A stretch of DNA of 64,000 nt from Methylocystis sp. KS32 (GCA_002862095.1 PHSQ01000001.1:744001-808000); one strand, 5' to 3'; counted from the first letter of the stretch, positions 45,623 to 54,061 are shown. The notes: generated by a model not told the origin, from the sequence alone. Numbers and translations are program-made.

Positions 45623-46081
45623 TCATGTTGGATTGCATAGCTTTCTGAGCATGAGGCGGATTGAGGCGATGCGCAGAAATGCGAGCGCCTTTCGGTTGAG
45701 GCATTCCCAATCCTTAGCCAATCTTCGACACCGACCGAGCCAGGAAAAAGTTCGTTCGACGACCCACCGCCTTGGCAAGACCTCGAAGCCTTTCGCTGTG
45801 TCAGAACGCTTGACGATTTCCGTCACGAGGCTTGGCAAAGCTTTCTTCTGCGCCTCGCAAAAGATTGGTCCCTGATATCCGCCATCGGCGAACAGCTTTT
45901 GCAGAAACGGAAATCTCCCAAACATTGTGCGCAGAACAAGAACGCCGCCGTCTCGATCCTGAATGTCGGCCGGATGAACGATCGCATGAAGCAGCAGGCC
46001 TATCGTGTCGACGAGAATATGCCGCTTCTTGCCGTTGATCTTCTTGCCCGCATCATAGCCGTGCGGATCAATGCAGCGCCC
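45623..46081 (-). CDS. IS5-family transposase, second reading frame (OrfB)
   Basis: It continues the transposase in the -1 frame from the A5G5 run: CIDPHGYDAGKKINGKKRHI, then FADGGYQGPIF with the second aspartate and RRWVVERTFSWLGRCRRL with the catalytic glutamate. All three DDE residues exist across the two frames, so a -1 ribosomal shift would make a complete enzyme of about 280 aa. The alternative is a simple inactivating frameshift. Confidence 0.8.
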   Translation of the reverse strand, partial: GRCIDPHGYDAGKKINGKKRHILVDTIGLLLHAIVHPADIQDRDGGVLVLRTMFGRFPFLQKLFADGGYQGPIFCEAQKKALPSLVTEIVKRSDTAKGFEVLPRRWVVERTFSWLGRCRRLAKDWECLNRKALAFLRIASIRLMLRKLCNPT

Positions 46082-46461
46082 CCTTTTTCCGCCGCTTTCA
46101 CGCTCTGGCTGTCGATGACGGCGGCGGTCGGGCTGGCGTCACGCCCGGCGGCCTCGCGACACTTCACGTAAAGCGCGTGGTGGAGACGATCGAGCGTGCC
46201 GTCATAGGTCCAAAGGTCGAAATAGCCGTAAACTGTGCTCTTGGGCGGCAAATCCTTCGGGATCGCGCGCCACTGACAGCCCGTCGAGAGAACATACATG
46301 AGTCCGTTCACGACCTGCCGCATGTCCACCCTGCGCTTGCCGCCGCCGCGCTTTGCCGGCGGGATCAAGGGGGCGATCAATGCCCACTCCGCGTCCGTGA
46401 CGTCGCTGGGATAACGCAGACCGCTACGGTCGTAGCGCGCGCGATTTTCGTTCGTCCACAT
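46000..46461 (-). CDS. IS5-family transposase, first reading frame (OrfA)
   Basis: A 153-codon frame starting at the ATG at 46461. It shows the IS5 N-terminal region (SDVTDAEWALIAPLIPPAKR, GLMYVLSTGCQWRAIPKDLP) and the first catalytic aspartate in AAVIDSQSVKAAEKG. Just after this comes A5G5, where the family sequence continues in the -1 frame (OrfB). The last ~25 residues of OrfA are therefore off-frame. Confidence 0.85.
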   Translation of the reverse strand: MWTNENRARYDRSGLRYPSDVTDAEWALIAPLIPPAKRGGGKRRVDMRQVVNGLMYVLSTGCQWRAIPKDLPPKSTVYGYFDLWTYDGTLDRLHHALYVKCREAAGRDASPTAAVIDSQSVKAAEKGGAALIRTAMMRARRSTARSGIFSSTR

Positions 46462-46517
46462 CGGCGACCCCTTCGAGAATCAGGCCGCCACATCGAATCA
46501 TAAAAGACTCATTCGAC

Positions 46518-46859
46518 TCAACTTCTGCTCGGACAGACACTTACAAATTTGTTATTCATCCAACCTTTCATAAGAGGCCTCTTTCCGAGAACCTCCTCGA
46601 CGAATACCCATTGGCGGTCTTCACTGCACAACGATAAGCCGAAATCATCGCGACATTGTTCGGTGCCTACCAGCATTACATTCGGCGGCAGGACCTGACC
46701 AACTACCTTGTAGTGCGGGCCGGGACCGTTGCGCAGATTTACAAAACCGTCCGGCGTCCGTTCGCTGACCGCGCAGAACGATTGAGTCGCATGGCCGGCG
46801 GTGATGAGAAGAGCGAGAATGGAAATCGCTCCGAGACTCCACCCTAACCTTTTTAGCAT
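46518..46859 (-). CDS. Secreted SH3-like protein with its C-terminus replaced by the IS5 element
   Basis: From the ATG at 46859 the product has a signal peptide (SLGAISILALLITAGHA) and one bacterial SH3-like domain (GFVNLRNGPGPHYKVVGQVL, WVFVEEVLGKRPLMKGWM, NNKFV). The last residues, SVCPSRS, are encoded by the IS terminal repeat. Across the IS the original end can be read as RQIECPPEMQ and stop (45571-45605). About ten residues are thus swapped; the domain core remains and may still fold. Confidence 0.75.
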   Translation of the reverse strand: MLKRLGWSLGAISILALLITAGHATQSFCAVSERTPDGFVNLRNGPGPHYKVVGQVLPPNVMLVGTEQCRDDFGLSLCSEDRQWVFVEEVLGKRPLMKGWMNNKFVSVCPSRS

Positions 46860-46984
46860 TGTTCCTCCGGAAGCAGGCCCTCTATCTCTCGAAAAGTAAG
46901 CCACGCGCCCATTAACGGACCGTAGGCGATTTCCGCTTTACATTTCGGGCTTCCGATCCGTTCGATGATTCGCAGAGGCCCATT

Positions 46985-47350
46985 ATGGCTGACACCATTC
47001 CATCCGACAGCTCGATTGAGACTGTCTGGCCACATTTGGTTGAGGCCCGTGCCTACGTGGCGGGCGTGTTACATAAGCTACGGGTCTGCGCCAGGTTGCA
47101 CGGTAATGCGCATGTAAAAATTGGCATCACCGGGACCGGCCAATATCCTGCCTTTCGTATATTTTACGTCGATGGCGGGGGCAAAGAGATGCATGAGGGG
47201 GCGTTTTACGACAGCGGCGCACCTATGCACGACGCAGACCCTGACAGCCCCAACTGGAGCACCATCTCCATGTCGTATCAGGAGGTCGATGCTTTCCTCA
47301 GGGGCAAATCCGGATTTAAGGGCAACGCGCCCACCCCGCCGTTCAGTTGA
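46985..47350 (+). CDS. Small protein of unknown function
   Basis: A 121-aa frame starting MADTIPSDSSIETVWPHLVE, with no signal peptide or membrane helix. It has a central beta-prone part (HVKIGITGTGQYPAFRIFYV) and an acidic segment (MHDADPDSPNWSTIS). It is divergent from the SH3-like gene. No family recognised. The 118 bp after its stop up to element copy 4 hold no supported gene. Confidence 0.5.
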   Translation: MADTIPSDSSIETVWPHLVEARAYVAGVLHKLRVCARLHGNAHVKIGITGTGQYPAFRIFYVDGGGKEMHEGAFYDSGAPMHDADPDSPNWSTISMSYQEVDAFLRGKSGFKGNAPTPPFS

Positions 47351-47467
47351 ATTACGCCACCAAGCGCGGTTGTTTACGCGCAGTGAGGCGCGTCCCCCGT
47401 CGTCGGCGCCCCTCGAAGTCTGCCCGAAGCCCCCCCGCAATGTGCCGCGTTACCCCAGTCAAACCCG

Positions 47468-47671
47468 AATTACGGCGACGCGCCCGTATTTCCCCTTTAA
47501 ATAGCCGATACAACTCATAATCGCCCGCCTCGAAAAACACGGTTGCGCGACAATTGCCACGCTGGGTGACATGATGCGGATGGCCGCGGACAACGATAGG
47601 GGCGATGCCGGTCATATACTCTCGGTAGCATCGAACAGATATAAGGTAAATACGGGCGTGTCACCGTAATT
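47468..47671. mobile_element. RAYT-derived miniature element, copy 4
   Basis: A 204-bp copy with one base change in the left arm (AATTACGGCGACGCGCCCGT) and an intact right arm. The truncated minus-strand frame begins at 47615 (MTGIAPIVVRGHPHHVTQRG). It is flanked on the right by the start of another interrupted gene. Confidence 0.82.
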
Positions 47672-47739
47672 AGTCGATAATCCCGGCCCTGTCCGACGCG
47701 AGGTTCCGGAATTTGTTGCAAAATAAACCGCAACTGCAT
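47672..47739 (-). pseudogene. N-terminal fragment of an ISAs1-like transposase
   Basis: On the minus strand the ATG at 47739 opens MQLRFILQQIPEPRVGQGRD, then YRL. This resembles the conserved start of ISAs1-family (DDE_Tnp_1-associated) transposases, where PDPR..RG..Y.L is typical. At the border of element copy 4 the frame becomes repeat-encoded ITVTRP. The assignment rests on about 23 residues. Confidence 0.45.
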
Positions 47740-47829
47740 GATCGGGGCCTCCTCGAATCAAGAAGCCCCTTTCGAATCAAAAAATCATATGTCGTTCAAG
47801 TCGTTAAATACATTTGGCAAATCGCCCTG

Positions 47830-50800
47830 CTAGGGGGGCGCGATGCTGGACTCCAGGTTAATTTTGGCTGATGTTTCCGGCTGCAGGAGACCGCTGTTGT
47901 TTTCCGCAGCAATGATAAGTTCAATCCTCTCCTTTCCCTCGAGATTTGGCGCTTGCGACATCGCAGTCACCTTTCCTTGAAATAACCGGCCGGGGACTCT
48001 TTCGACGCCGAACGAAATTTCGTCTCCGACCTTCCAACGCCGCGCGATCGCCGCGTCAACACGCACTTCGACTTTGACGATGCTGAGATCCGGGGTGACG
48101 AGGAATGGCGGTTCGCTTCCGGCGCTAACCTCCATGCCGACTTCCGCGGCGCGAGCGATGATGGTTCCAGCGATAGGCGATTTAAGCTTCGTCCGCTCAA
48201 AAGCCGTTCGCGCCGCCTTCATCGCGGCTTCCGCCATGGCGACCTTCGTATCCTCGCGTAAAATGCGAGCTCGCGCCCGATCATTCGCTTTGCGCGCCGC
48301 GCTAAGCAATTGTCGGCCGTGCGCCCCGCCTGCTTCCATTCTCTCAACGGCGGCTTTCGATTTCGCCGCGTCGGCTCTAACCTTCTCCGCCTCGGCGGCG
48401 ACTTGTCGAAGAACGGCCGCGTCGCGCGCCAACTCCTCACGGAGCGCCCGCGCTGCAATCGTCGCGCAAAGCTGTCCAGCCTGCACCACCGCGCCCACGT
48501 CACAATAAACTGCATCGACAACGCCTGAAATTTCAGCCTTTATCGGGGTCGCGTCTAAGGCGCTGATCGTCGCCGCGGCGGCGACGGCCACTTCGTGCGG
48601 CGATTGCTCGGCGTGATCGATGCGCCAGTAGCGCCAACCGCCCCACAAGGCGGCGCTGGCAATTGCCGAGGTTATTAGGACGCTCACCAAAATAGTCCAG
48701 CCGCGCTGGTCGCCAAGTCCGCCGCCAAGCGCTCGGTCGAAGGCGGTCGGTTTTTGCGCTCCATCTGACTTCGAGGGGCCTGACCTTGGCGTATGCGTAG
48801 AGCGTCCAATCCGCGCCGCGGCGTATTCGTAAATATCTTCTTCCTGCGCATTGTGAATATGAACAAGCGACACGATAGACTCGACGATACGTTGAGCATC
48901 CCGAACGATATAGGGTTCGACATCTTGGGGGTCCAATCCATCCACAAGGCGCGCTAGTAACCTGGCTTGATGGAGAATTTCGCGGTGCGCCCGGCTCATC
49001 GCGCTCAACCCGTGTTCGTCCGCGAGAAACTTCGATACGCGCGGATAGATCGTCTCTTCATCTTCGCGCTCATGTTTGACGACGCCTTGTCCGACAATCG
49101 CGTTGGCTTCGACAATGAGCTTGGCCGCTTCTTCAGATTCGCAACCATCTAACGAGTCTGCGATCTGTCGTAGTCGTTCTAAACTTGTTTCAACTCTTTC
49201 GTGATCTTCTCGTAAAACCCCTGCCGCCGCCTCCGGCATGGGTAGCGCCTCGAAGGCGCTACCTGGACTGAGTGCTCGCAGCGCATTGAGAATGACCGCG
49301 ACGTCGATCGCTTCCTGGATAAGGGCGCCGGCGACTGGCGTCACATGGCCGAACGCCGCCGCGATCATGGTGACGCCGGACATCGCCATGCCGGCGACGA
49401 CGCTCTGTAGGGCGATGACGCGGGTGCGCTTACCGATAGCGACAGCCTCGGCGACGCGATCAAGCCGATCGACGAGCAGGACCGCGTCCGCCGCCTCGGA
49501 GGAAGCGCTCGCGCCGCGGGCGCCCATGGCCATGCCGACATTCGCGGCGGCGAGCGCGGGAGCATCGTTAATGCCGTCCCCGACCATCAGCGTGGGAGCC
49601 ATGCGGCATTCCGCGACCACGGCCTCGACCTTATCGGAGGGAGCACGTTCGGCGAGCACCGCATCGAGATCGAGCGCGGCGCCGATGGCTTCGGCTGGCT
49701 CCACCCGATCGCCGGTCACCATCACGATTTTTTGGACGCCGGCGCGACGCAGGGCGTTGATCGCTCGCGGCGCCTCACGCCGTAACTCGTCAGCGAACAA
49801 TAGGACGGCGACGACGATTCCTTCGACTGCGACGAAGACGGTAAGCGCCGAACGCCAAGAGGCGCGTCGGGCTGCGCGCCTCGCCCAGTCCTCGAGTTGC
49901 CCGTTCGGGCGGACGAACCGCAACGAGCCGACCGAGATCTGCTTTCCCTCGACCATGCCCTCTAGGCCAGCTCCCAAGATTTCTCGAAGATCTTGAGGCG
50001 CCGCCAACACGAGGCCTTTGCTCCGCGCGGTCGAAACGATCGTCGCGGCGAGAACATGGTGGGAGGCTTGTTCGAGCGACGCGGCGAGACGGAGGGCTTC
50101 GTCGGGCGAAGTTCCCCGAGCCGTTTCGATCGAGACGAGTCTCGCTCCACCGACTGTCAACGTGCCCGTCTTGTCGAACAGCACAGTGCGGGTCCGAGCC
50201 AAAATTTCGAGTGGTCCGCCGCCCTTTATCAAGATGCCGCGTCGTGCGGCTAGCGAGGTCCCGCCGATAAAGGCCGCCGGCGCCGCCAGGATCAAAGGGC
50301 AGGGGGTAGCCGCTACGACTACCGCGAGCGCTCGGATGGGGTCGCCGGAGAACCACCAAGCGCCGCCCGCGACGATAAGCGTGACGGGCAGAAGCAGCAG
50401 CGCATAACGATCCGCCATGCGCATGAAGGGAGCTTTGGCCGCCTGAGCCGCGCTCACCATCCGGACGATGCCGGAGTAAGTGCTCTCGCCGGCGGTGGCG
50501 CTAGCTTTCATCTCGAAAGCTTCGCCAGCGTTGACCGTACCGCTCCTAACCGCTTCACCCGCCTTCCGGGCGACTGGAATCGGTTCGCCCGTTAGGGCCG
50601 CCTCATCGATCAAAGCCGCCGCGCTGGCGACCAGACCGTCAATGGGAACGACTTCGCCAGCTCGGACCAGGATTGCGTCGCCAACGACGATTCCATCGAT
50701 CGGCACGTCTTCGATCGCTTCGCCGCTTTTCCTGTGGGCGAGACGTGGAGCACGATCGACGAGAGCCTTCAAATCGCGTTCCGCGCGGCCGACCGCAAAG

Positions 50801-51099
50801 TCCTCCAGCAGATTCCCGCCAGCGTACATGATCGCGACAATAACGCCCGCCAGGCTCTCTCCGAGAGCCAACGCGCCGGTCATGGAAATGAAGGCGATGG
50901 CGTCGACGCCAATTCGACCGACCCAAAGGTCGCGGACGATCGAAAACGCCAGGCTGGCGATAACAGGGATCGCGCCAAGTCCACACGCCCATTGCGCTAC
51001 GCTGGGGAGCTCCAAAAGCCTCGCGGTCAATCCCGCGCCCAGCCCTACAACTGCTATGAGCAGAAGCACTCGATTCAGGATTCGTCCGTCGATCCACAT
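47830..51099 (-). CDS. P1B-5-like metal ATPase fused to a hemerythrin domain and a HlyD-type adaptor
   Basis: One uninterrupted 1089-aa frame. Residues 1-610 are a heavy-metal P-type ATPase without an N-terminal metal-binding domain: TGEP (170-173), the transmembrane metal motif TPCP (265-268), DKTGT (309-313), and GDGINDAPAL (508-517). Residues ~627-760 form a hemerythrin-like helical bundle with candidate ligands His633, His676, Glu682, His705, His710, His747 and Glu753/754. TPC plus a C-terminal hemerythrin is the mark of P1B-5 (Nia-type Ni/Fe) ATPases. A TM helix (802-820) then leads to a HlyD/RND-adaptor-like region: lipoyl half (853-881), coiled coil (887-970), second lipoyl half (972-1006) and beta-barrel. 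The usual N-domain HP dipeptide reads HV (SHHVL). Substrate (Fe, Ni or Co) is inferred. Confidence 0.85.
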   Translation of the reverse strand: MWIDGRILNRVLLLIAVVGLGAGLTARLLELPSVAQWACGLGAIPVIASLAFSIVRDLWVGRIGVDAIAFISMTGALALGESLAGVIVAIMYAGGNLLEDFAVGRAERDLKALVDRAPRLAHRKSGEAIEDVPIDGIVVGDAILVRAGEVVPIDGLVASAAALIDEAALTGEPIPVARKAGEAVRSGTVNAGEAFEMKASATAGESTYSGIVRMVSAAQAAKAPFMRMADRYALLLLPVTLIVAGGAWWFSGDPIRALAVVVAATPCPLILAAPAAFIGGTSLAARRGILIKGGGPLEILARTRTVLFDKTGTLTVGGARLVSIETARGTSPDEALRLAASLEQASHHVLAATIVSTARSKGLVLAAPQDLREILGAGLEGMVEGKQISVGSLRFVRPNGQLEDWARRAARRASWRSALTVFVAVEGIVVAVLLFADELRREAPRAINALRRAGVQKIVMVTGDRVEPAEAIGAALDLDAVLAERAPSDKVEAVVAECRMAPTLMVGDGINDAPALAAANVGMAMGARGASASSEAADAVLLVDRLDRVAEAVAIGKRTRVIALQSVVAGMAMSGVTMIAAAFGHVTPVAGALIQEAIDVAVILNALRALSPGSAFEALPMPEAAAGVLREDHERVETSLERLRQIADSLDGCESEEAAKLIVEANAIVGQGVVKHEREDEETIYPRVSKFLADEHGLSAMSRAHREILHQARLLARLVDGLDPQDVEPYIVRDAQRIVESIVSLVHIHNAQEEDIYEYAAARIGRSTHTPRSGPSKSDGAQKPTAFDRALGGGLGDQRGWTILVSVLITSAIASAALWGGWRYWRIDHAEQSPHEVAVAAAATISALDATPIKAEISGVVDAVYCDVGAVVQAGQLCATIAARALREELARDAAVLRQVAAEAEKVRADAAKSKAAVERMEAGGAHGRQLLSAARKANDRARARILREDTKVAMAEAAMKAARTAFERTKLKSPIAGTIIARAAEVGMEVSAGSEPPFLVTPDLSIVKVEVRVDAAIARRWKVGDEISFGVERVPGRLFQGKVTAMSQAPNLEGKERIELIIAAENNSGLLQPETSAKINLESSIAPP

Positions 51100-51132
51100 T
51101 TCGCTTCTCTCACAAAGAAAGGAAAACTCGAG

Positions 51133-52203
51133 CTATCCGGCTGAGAAGTCGTTAATTTCGTTGTTTTCCCGTTTCTCGATGGGTTCCGTATAAAGAACGT
51201 CGAGCGCCGTGTTGGCGAGCAATGTAAGCGGCGTCGCAAGGAAGGCGGCGGAGGCTCCAAAGAGCAATGCGCAGGAAATTACGGACAGCAGCGTGATGAC
51301 CGGCGGCAAGGAGGTCGCCTCCGCCTGTATGCGCGGCGTGATGAAATTTCCTTCGACAAAGTGCACGCCGATGTACATCGCGATTACAGCGGCAGCCTGA
51401 TAGGGACCCTGCGCCAGAGCAAAAAGCGTGGCGAGCATGGCTGTGATGACGGATCCGACAAAGGGCACGAACGACATCAAGCCGCCTACGAGACCGAGGA
51501 CGAGCGCCGCGTCAACGCCGATAAGCCAAAGCCCAAGACCAGAAAGCATGCCGACCGTGGCCATCACGGCGAGTTGGCCAAGAAGCCATCGGCCAAAAAT
51601 TTTGCTCGTCGCCTCGAACAACACCAATGCTTTTGAACGGGCGGGCAGGGGCAAAAGTCTCAGCGCGCCAGCCCGATAGCGTTCTGGTTGCGCCGCCAAG
51701 TAGACCGCGACGATCGCCATCACCATGAGTGAACCGGCGGCCCCGAGAAAAGAGCGCATGATGGGAGAAATTGTCTTCGCGAGCCAACCCGTCGTCCCAG
51801 ACAGATCGTTGAGTTCCAATTTGGCGGACAAATCCCGGACGAGCGGACGCGCTTCGAGTTCATTGGTCAGCCATTGAACGCCGGCGGGAATTTTGTTGGC
51901 CAGTTCTCGCAACTGTTCGTTGATCGTCCCTCCAAAAAACCACGCCATCAAGCCCAGCAAGATCAAGTTGGGCGTCACGACAGCCAATAAGCCGAAAGCA
52001 TATCTAACTTGAAACCGTTGCGCGAGAAATGACGCCGCGGCGTTCATGCCATTGGCGAGCACGACCGCCCCAAAGAAAATGAATATAACGTCCTTTAGCG
52101 TCCAGGCGGCTAAAGCGGCCGCTGTCATCGCGAGCAGGATCGCCGCCTTGCTTGTGAACATTCCCAAGGGCGCCCCGATTCTTGAACGATCTTCCTGCTG
52201 CAT
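51133..52203 (-). CDS. AI-2E family (UPF0118) membrane transporter
   Basis: A 356-aa protein with about eight helices and the large periplasmic loop of the AI-2E exporter superfamily. Family stretches are MSFVPFVGSVITAMLATLFA, IGVHFVEGNFITPRIQAEAT and LPPVITLLSVI. Members act as autoinducer-2 exporters or Na+(Li+)/H+ antiporters; the substrate cannot be told here. It lies 33 bp upstream of the metal ATPase fusion on the same strand, so they are probably one transcript. Confidence 0.85.
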   Translation of the reverse strand: MQQEDRSRIGAPLGMFTSKAAILLAMTAAALAAWTLKDVIFIFFGAVVLANGMNAAASFLAQRFQVRYAFGLLAVVTPNLILLGLMAWFFGGTINEQLRELANKIPAGVQWLTNELEARPLVRDLSAKLELNDLSGTTGWLAKTISPIMRSFLGAAGSLMVMAIVAVYLAAQPERYRAGALRLLPLPARSKALVLFEATSKIFGRWLLGQLAVMATVGMLSGLGLWLIGVDAALVLGLVGGLMSFVPFVGSVITAMLATLFALAQGPYQAAAVIAMYIGVHFVEGNFITPRIQAEATSLPPVITLLSVISCALLFGASAAFLATPLTLLANTALDVLYTEPIEKRENNEINDFSAG

Positions 52204-52422
52204 GGCGGTAAGGCTCCAGTTGGATAGGGGGCGCGTTCGGTTTCGTCCGTCCCATCAATTCGGGTCGAGCGTCGGCGGCGCTCAAAAGAGTTTGCGCAAG
52301 TTGCGTCGCTGAGCGAGGTATCCCAAGAACAATTCATCCGCCATCGTGTTGCGTGGCATTCTTGCCCGCGAATGCAGCGAGCATTGAGCCGCCTGCGAAT
52401 AAGAGAACTCTCGCTCCGATAA

Positions 52423-52767
52423 TCACGCCCCACATGTCAGCAAGACGATCTCTGCGATGATCAAAGCTGCGCCGGTTAGGGTCGTCGGCGACACGCTCTC
52501 GGAGAACCAGAGAACCGAGACGATCATTACGATGAGAACGGTTCCGGACACCATCACGGGATAGGCTATGTTCTGAGCCAGTCCGCGCAGCGCCTTTCCG
52601 TAGAGGATCAGATTGACAAAGAAGAAGAGAGTTCCCGCGATGAACCACGGCGAGAGATAGGCGAGAAATGACCCGTCCTCGGTTCGTTGCGAGAATACTT
52701 TCAGCATCAGATTGCCGAGGGCGTTGGCCGCTATGGCGAAGGTGAGCAGGGTCCAATGATGCGCCAA
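52423..52767 (-). CDS. Small multidrug resistance (SMR)-like transporter lacking the key glutamate
   Basis: A 114-aa protein with four helices in the EmrE/SMR fold. The start is a TTG with GGGAG 7 bp upstream. In EmrE the sequence AILAEVIGTTLMK holds Glu14, the proton/substrate site; here it is AIAANALGNLMLK, with Asn in that place. It is therefore unlikely to be a proton-coupled drug exporter and is closer to the ArnE/ArnF-like or uncharacterised subgroup. The 219-bp gap to the AI-2E gene has no supported ORF. Confidence 0.72.
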   Translation of the reverse strand: MAHHWTLLTFAIAANALGNLMLKVFSQRTEDGSFLAYLSPWFIAGTLFFFVNLILYGKALRGLAQNIAYPVMVSGTVLIVMIVSVLWFSESVSPTTLTGAALIIAEIVLLTCGA

Positions 52768-52942
52768 CCGTTTCTCCCGCTTTTTCGTGTGAACCGTCCG
52801 CTAACAAACGTCCTGAAGCTTCTGCCGTTCTTCGACCTTGTTCGATGGACGAGAGCGCGGACGCTGGAAAAAGAGAGGAGCCTCGACCTCCACTCCTGGG
52901 GCTCTCGCGGGTCTTCGTAACAGGGCGCCGAACTCGATCTTT

Positions 52943-54061
52943 TCAAAAATAGTTTTGCAGGGCGCCACGGCGACGGACGTCGAGCGTCGCGCAATGAAAG
53001 GATCCTCCGAAGCCTGCGTAATGTAAAAAAGGACAAGGTATGAGTTCGAACCCCCATTCCTTCGTCGCCTTCATCGTCCGTTTGTGATGCGGATCGACGA
53101 TGACGCGCCTTTCGTCGATCATCAAAACGTTCATGTTGAGCCATTTTCCGCAAAGCGATGTCATTTTCAACAGGCGGTGCTCTATGGGATCGGGCTCCGG
53201 AGCGATCAAAATCTCCCATTTCTTCATGATCGCAGGCAGGCGCTCGACACCGATATATTCTGGATTGATCAGAAATCGGCCGGGTCCCAGAGGAAGCACG
53301 GTCGTGTCGATATGCATGGGCGTGCGACAGCGGCTCGGCGCTTCATGAATGCGATACTCCGCCCCAAGATGGCGCCGGAGCCAATCGATGCCGAAAGCGT
53401 TGGTCACGTTGCTGCGGGTGACGAAAAGGTCCCGTCCGCAGCGAAAAAAATCGGCGGCGTCGAACACGGGTTCGCACTCGGTAAGAATATAGGAGATGGG
53501 CGCGCCCGGCTCCGGCGTGCGAAAATCTGGATCGAAAAGGTCCCCGAGAAGTTGGGGTTTCGGGGCCGAAGTCCAATGCGTGCCCATGAGAAAATATTCC
53601 TTGAGCAGCGTGCGATAGGAGTGGGTTTCGAAATAGCGACAGGGCCACGCCATCGGCGTTTCGATGATCTCGTCTCCGACGACCAGCTGGCTGTCGCGCG
53701 GGCAGGCGTTACAAAAGCCGCGCGACGTCCAATTCAGGGTCCCGAACTGCCTGCGATAGTCCGCGGCATCGGGCCGTCGCACGACGATGCCCAACGATTC
53801 GATAAGCGCGATAAAGCCGTCGAACTCCCGCTGCGCGGGTTTCACGAGAATCGAAGGTTAGCGGAACCCTGCCGCAAACGCCTGGGCGCGCGCCGCCAGG
53901 GCGGGGAGGTTGCAGGCGACAACCGGGTGGTCCGCGGGGATCACGGCGCCTTCAAGACGCCCGACGATGATCTCCTCCAGCGGATCCCACTCATTGTGAG
54001 TGCACACGGGCGAAGTCGCGCCCGCTTCGCGGAAACTGGGATCGCGCGTCAATTCGTCCAT
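52943..54061 (-). pseudogene. Amidinotransferase (AGAT-like) gene interrupted by one stop codon
   Basis: Codons 1-67 (54061-53861) read CTHNEWDPLEEIIVGRLEGA to AQAFAAGFR. An in-frame TAA (53858-53860) follows, then PSILVKPAQREFDGF continues without a frame change to the normal end. Catalytic residues of the arginine:glycine-type amidinotransferase family are present: Asp in DAADFFRCGRD, His in MHIDTTVLPL and Cys in GGSFHCATLDVRR. The full length of 373 codons is normal for the family. The stop most simply arises from TAC (Tyr) to TAA. It is a very recent pseudogene, a sequencing error or a read-through case. Confidence 0.8.

Larger units (their letters stand above)
45606..46540 (-). mobile_element. 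IS5-family insertion sequence (935 bp) flanked by TTA
   Basis: The ends form an imperfect inverted repeat (GAGTCTGTCCG at the left, GTGTCTGTCCG reading inward at the right). TTA flanks both sides (45603-45605 and 46541-46543), fitting the 3-bp TNA-type target duplication of the IS1031 group. It encodes the transposase in two overlapping frames. Removing it with one TTA restores the tail of the SH3-like gene, which confirms the borders. Confidence 0.85.

Noticed and set aside
49238..49996. A Ser/Ala/Thr-rich 252-codon plus-strand frame opposite the metal ATPase.
   Set aside because: Repetitive composition typical of an antisense frame; the ATPase motifs lie on the other strand.
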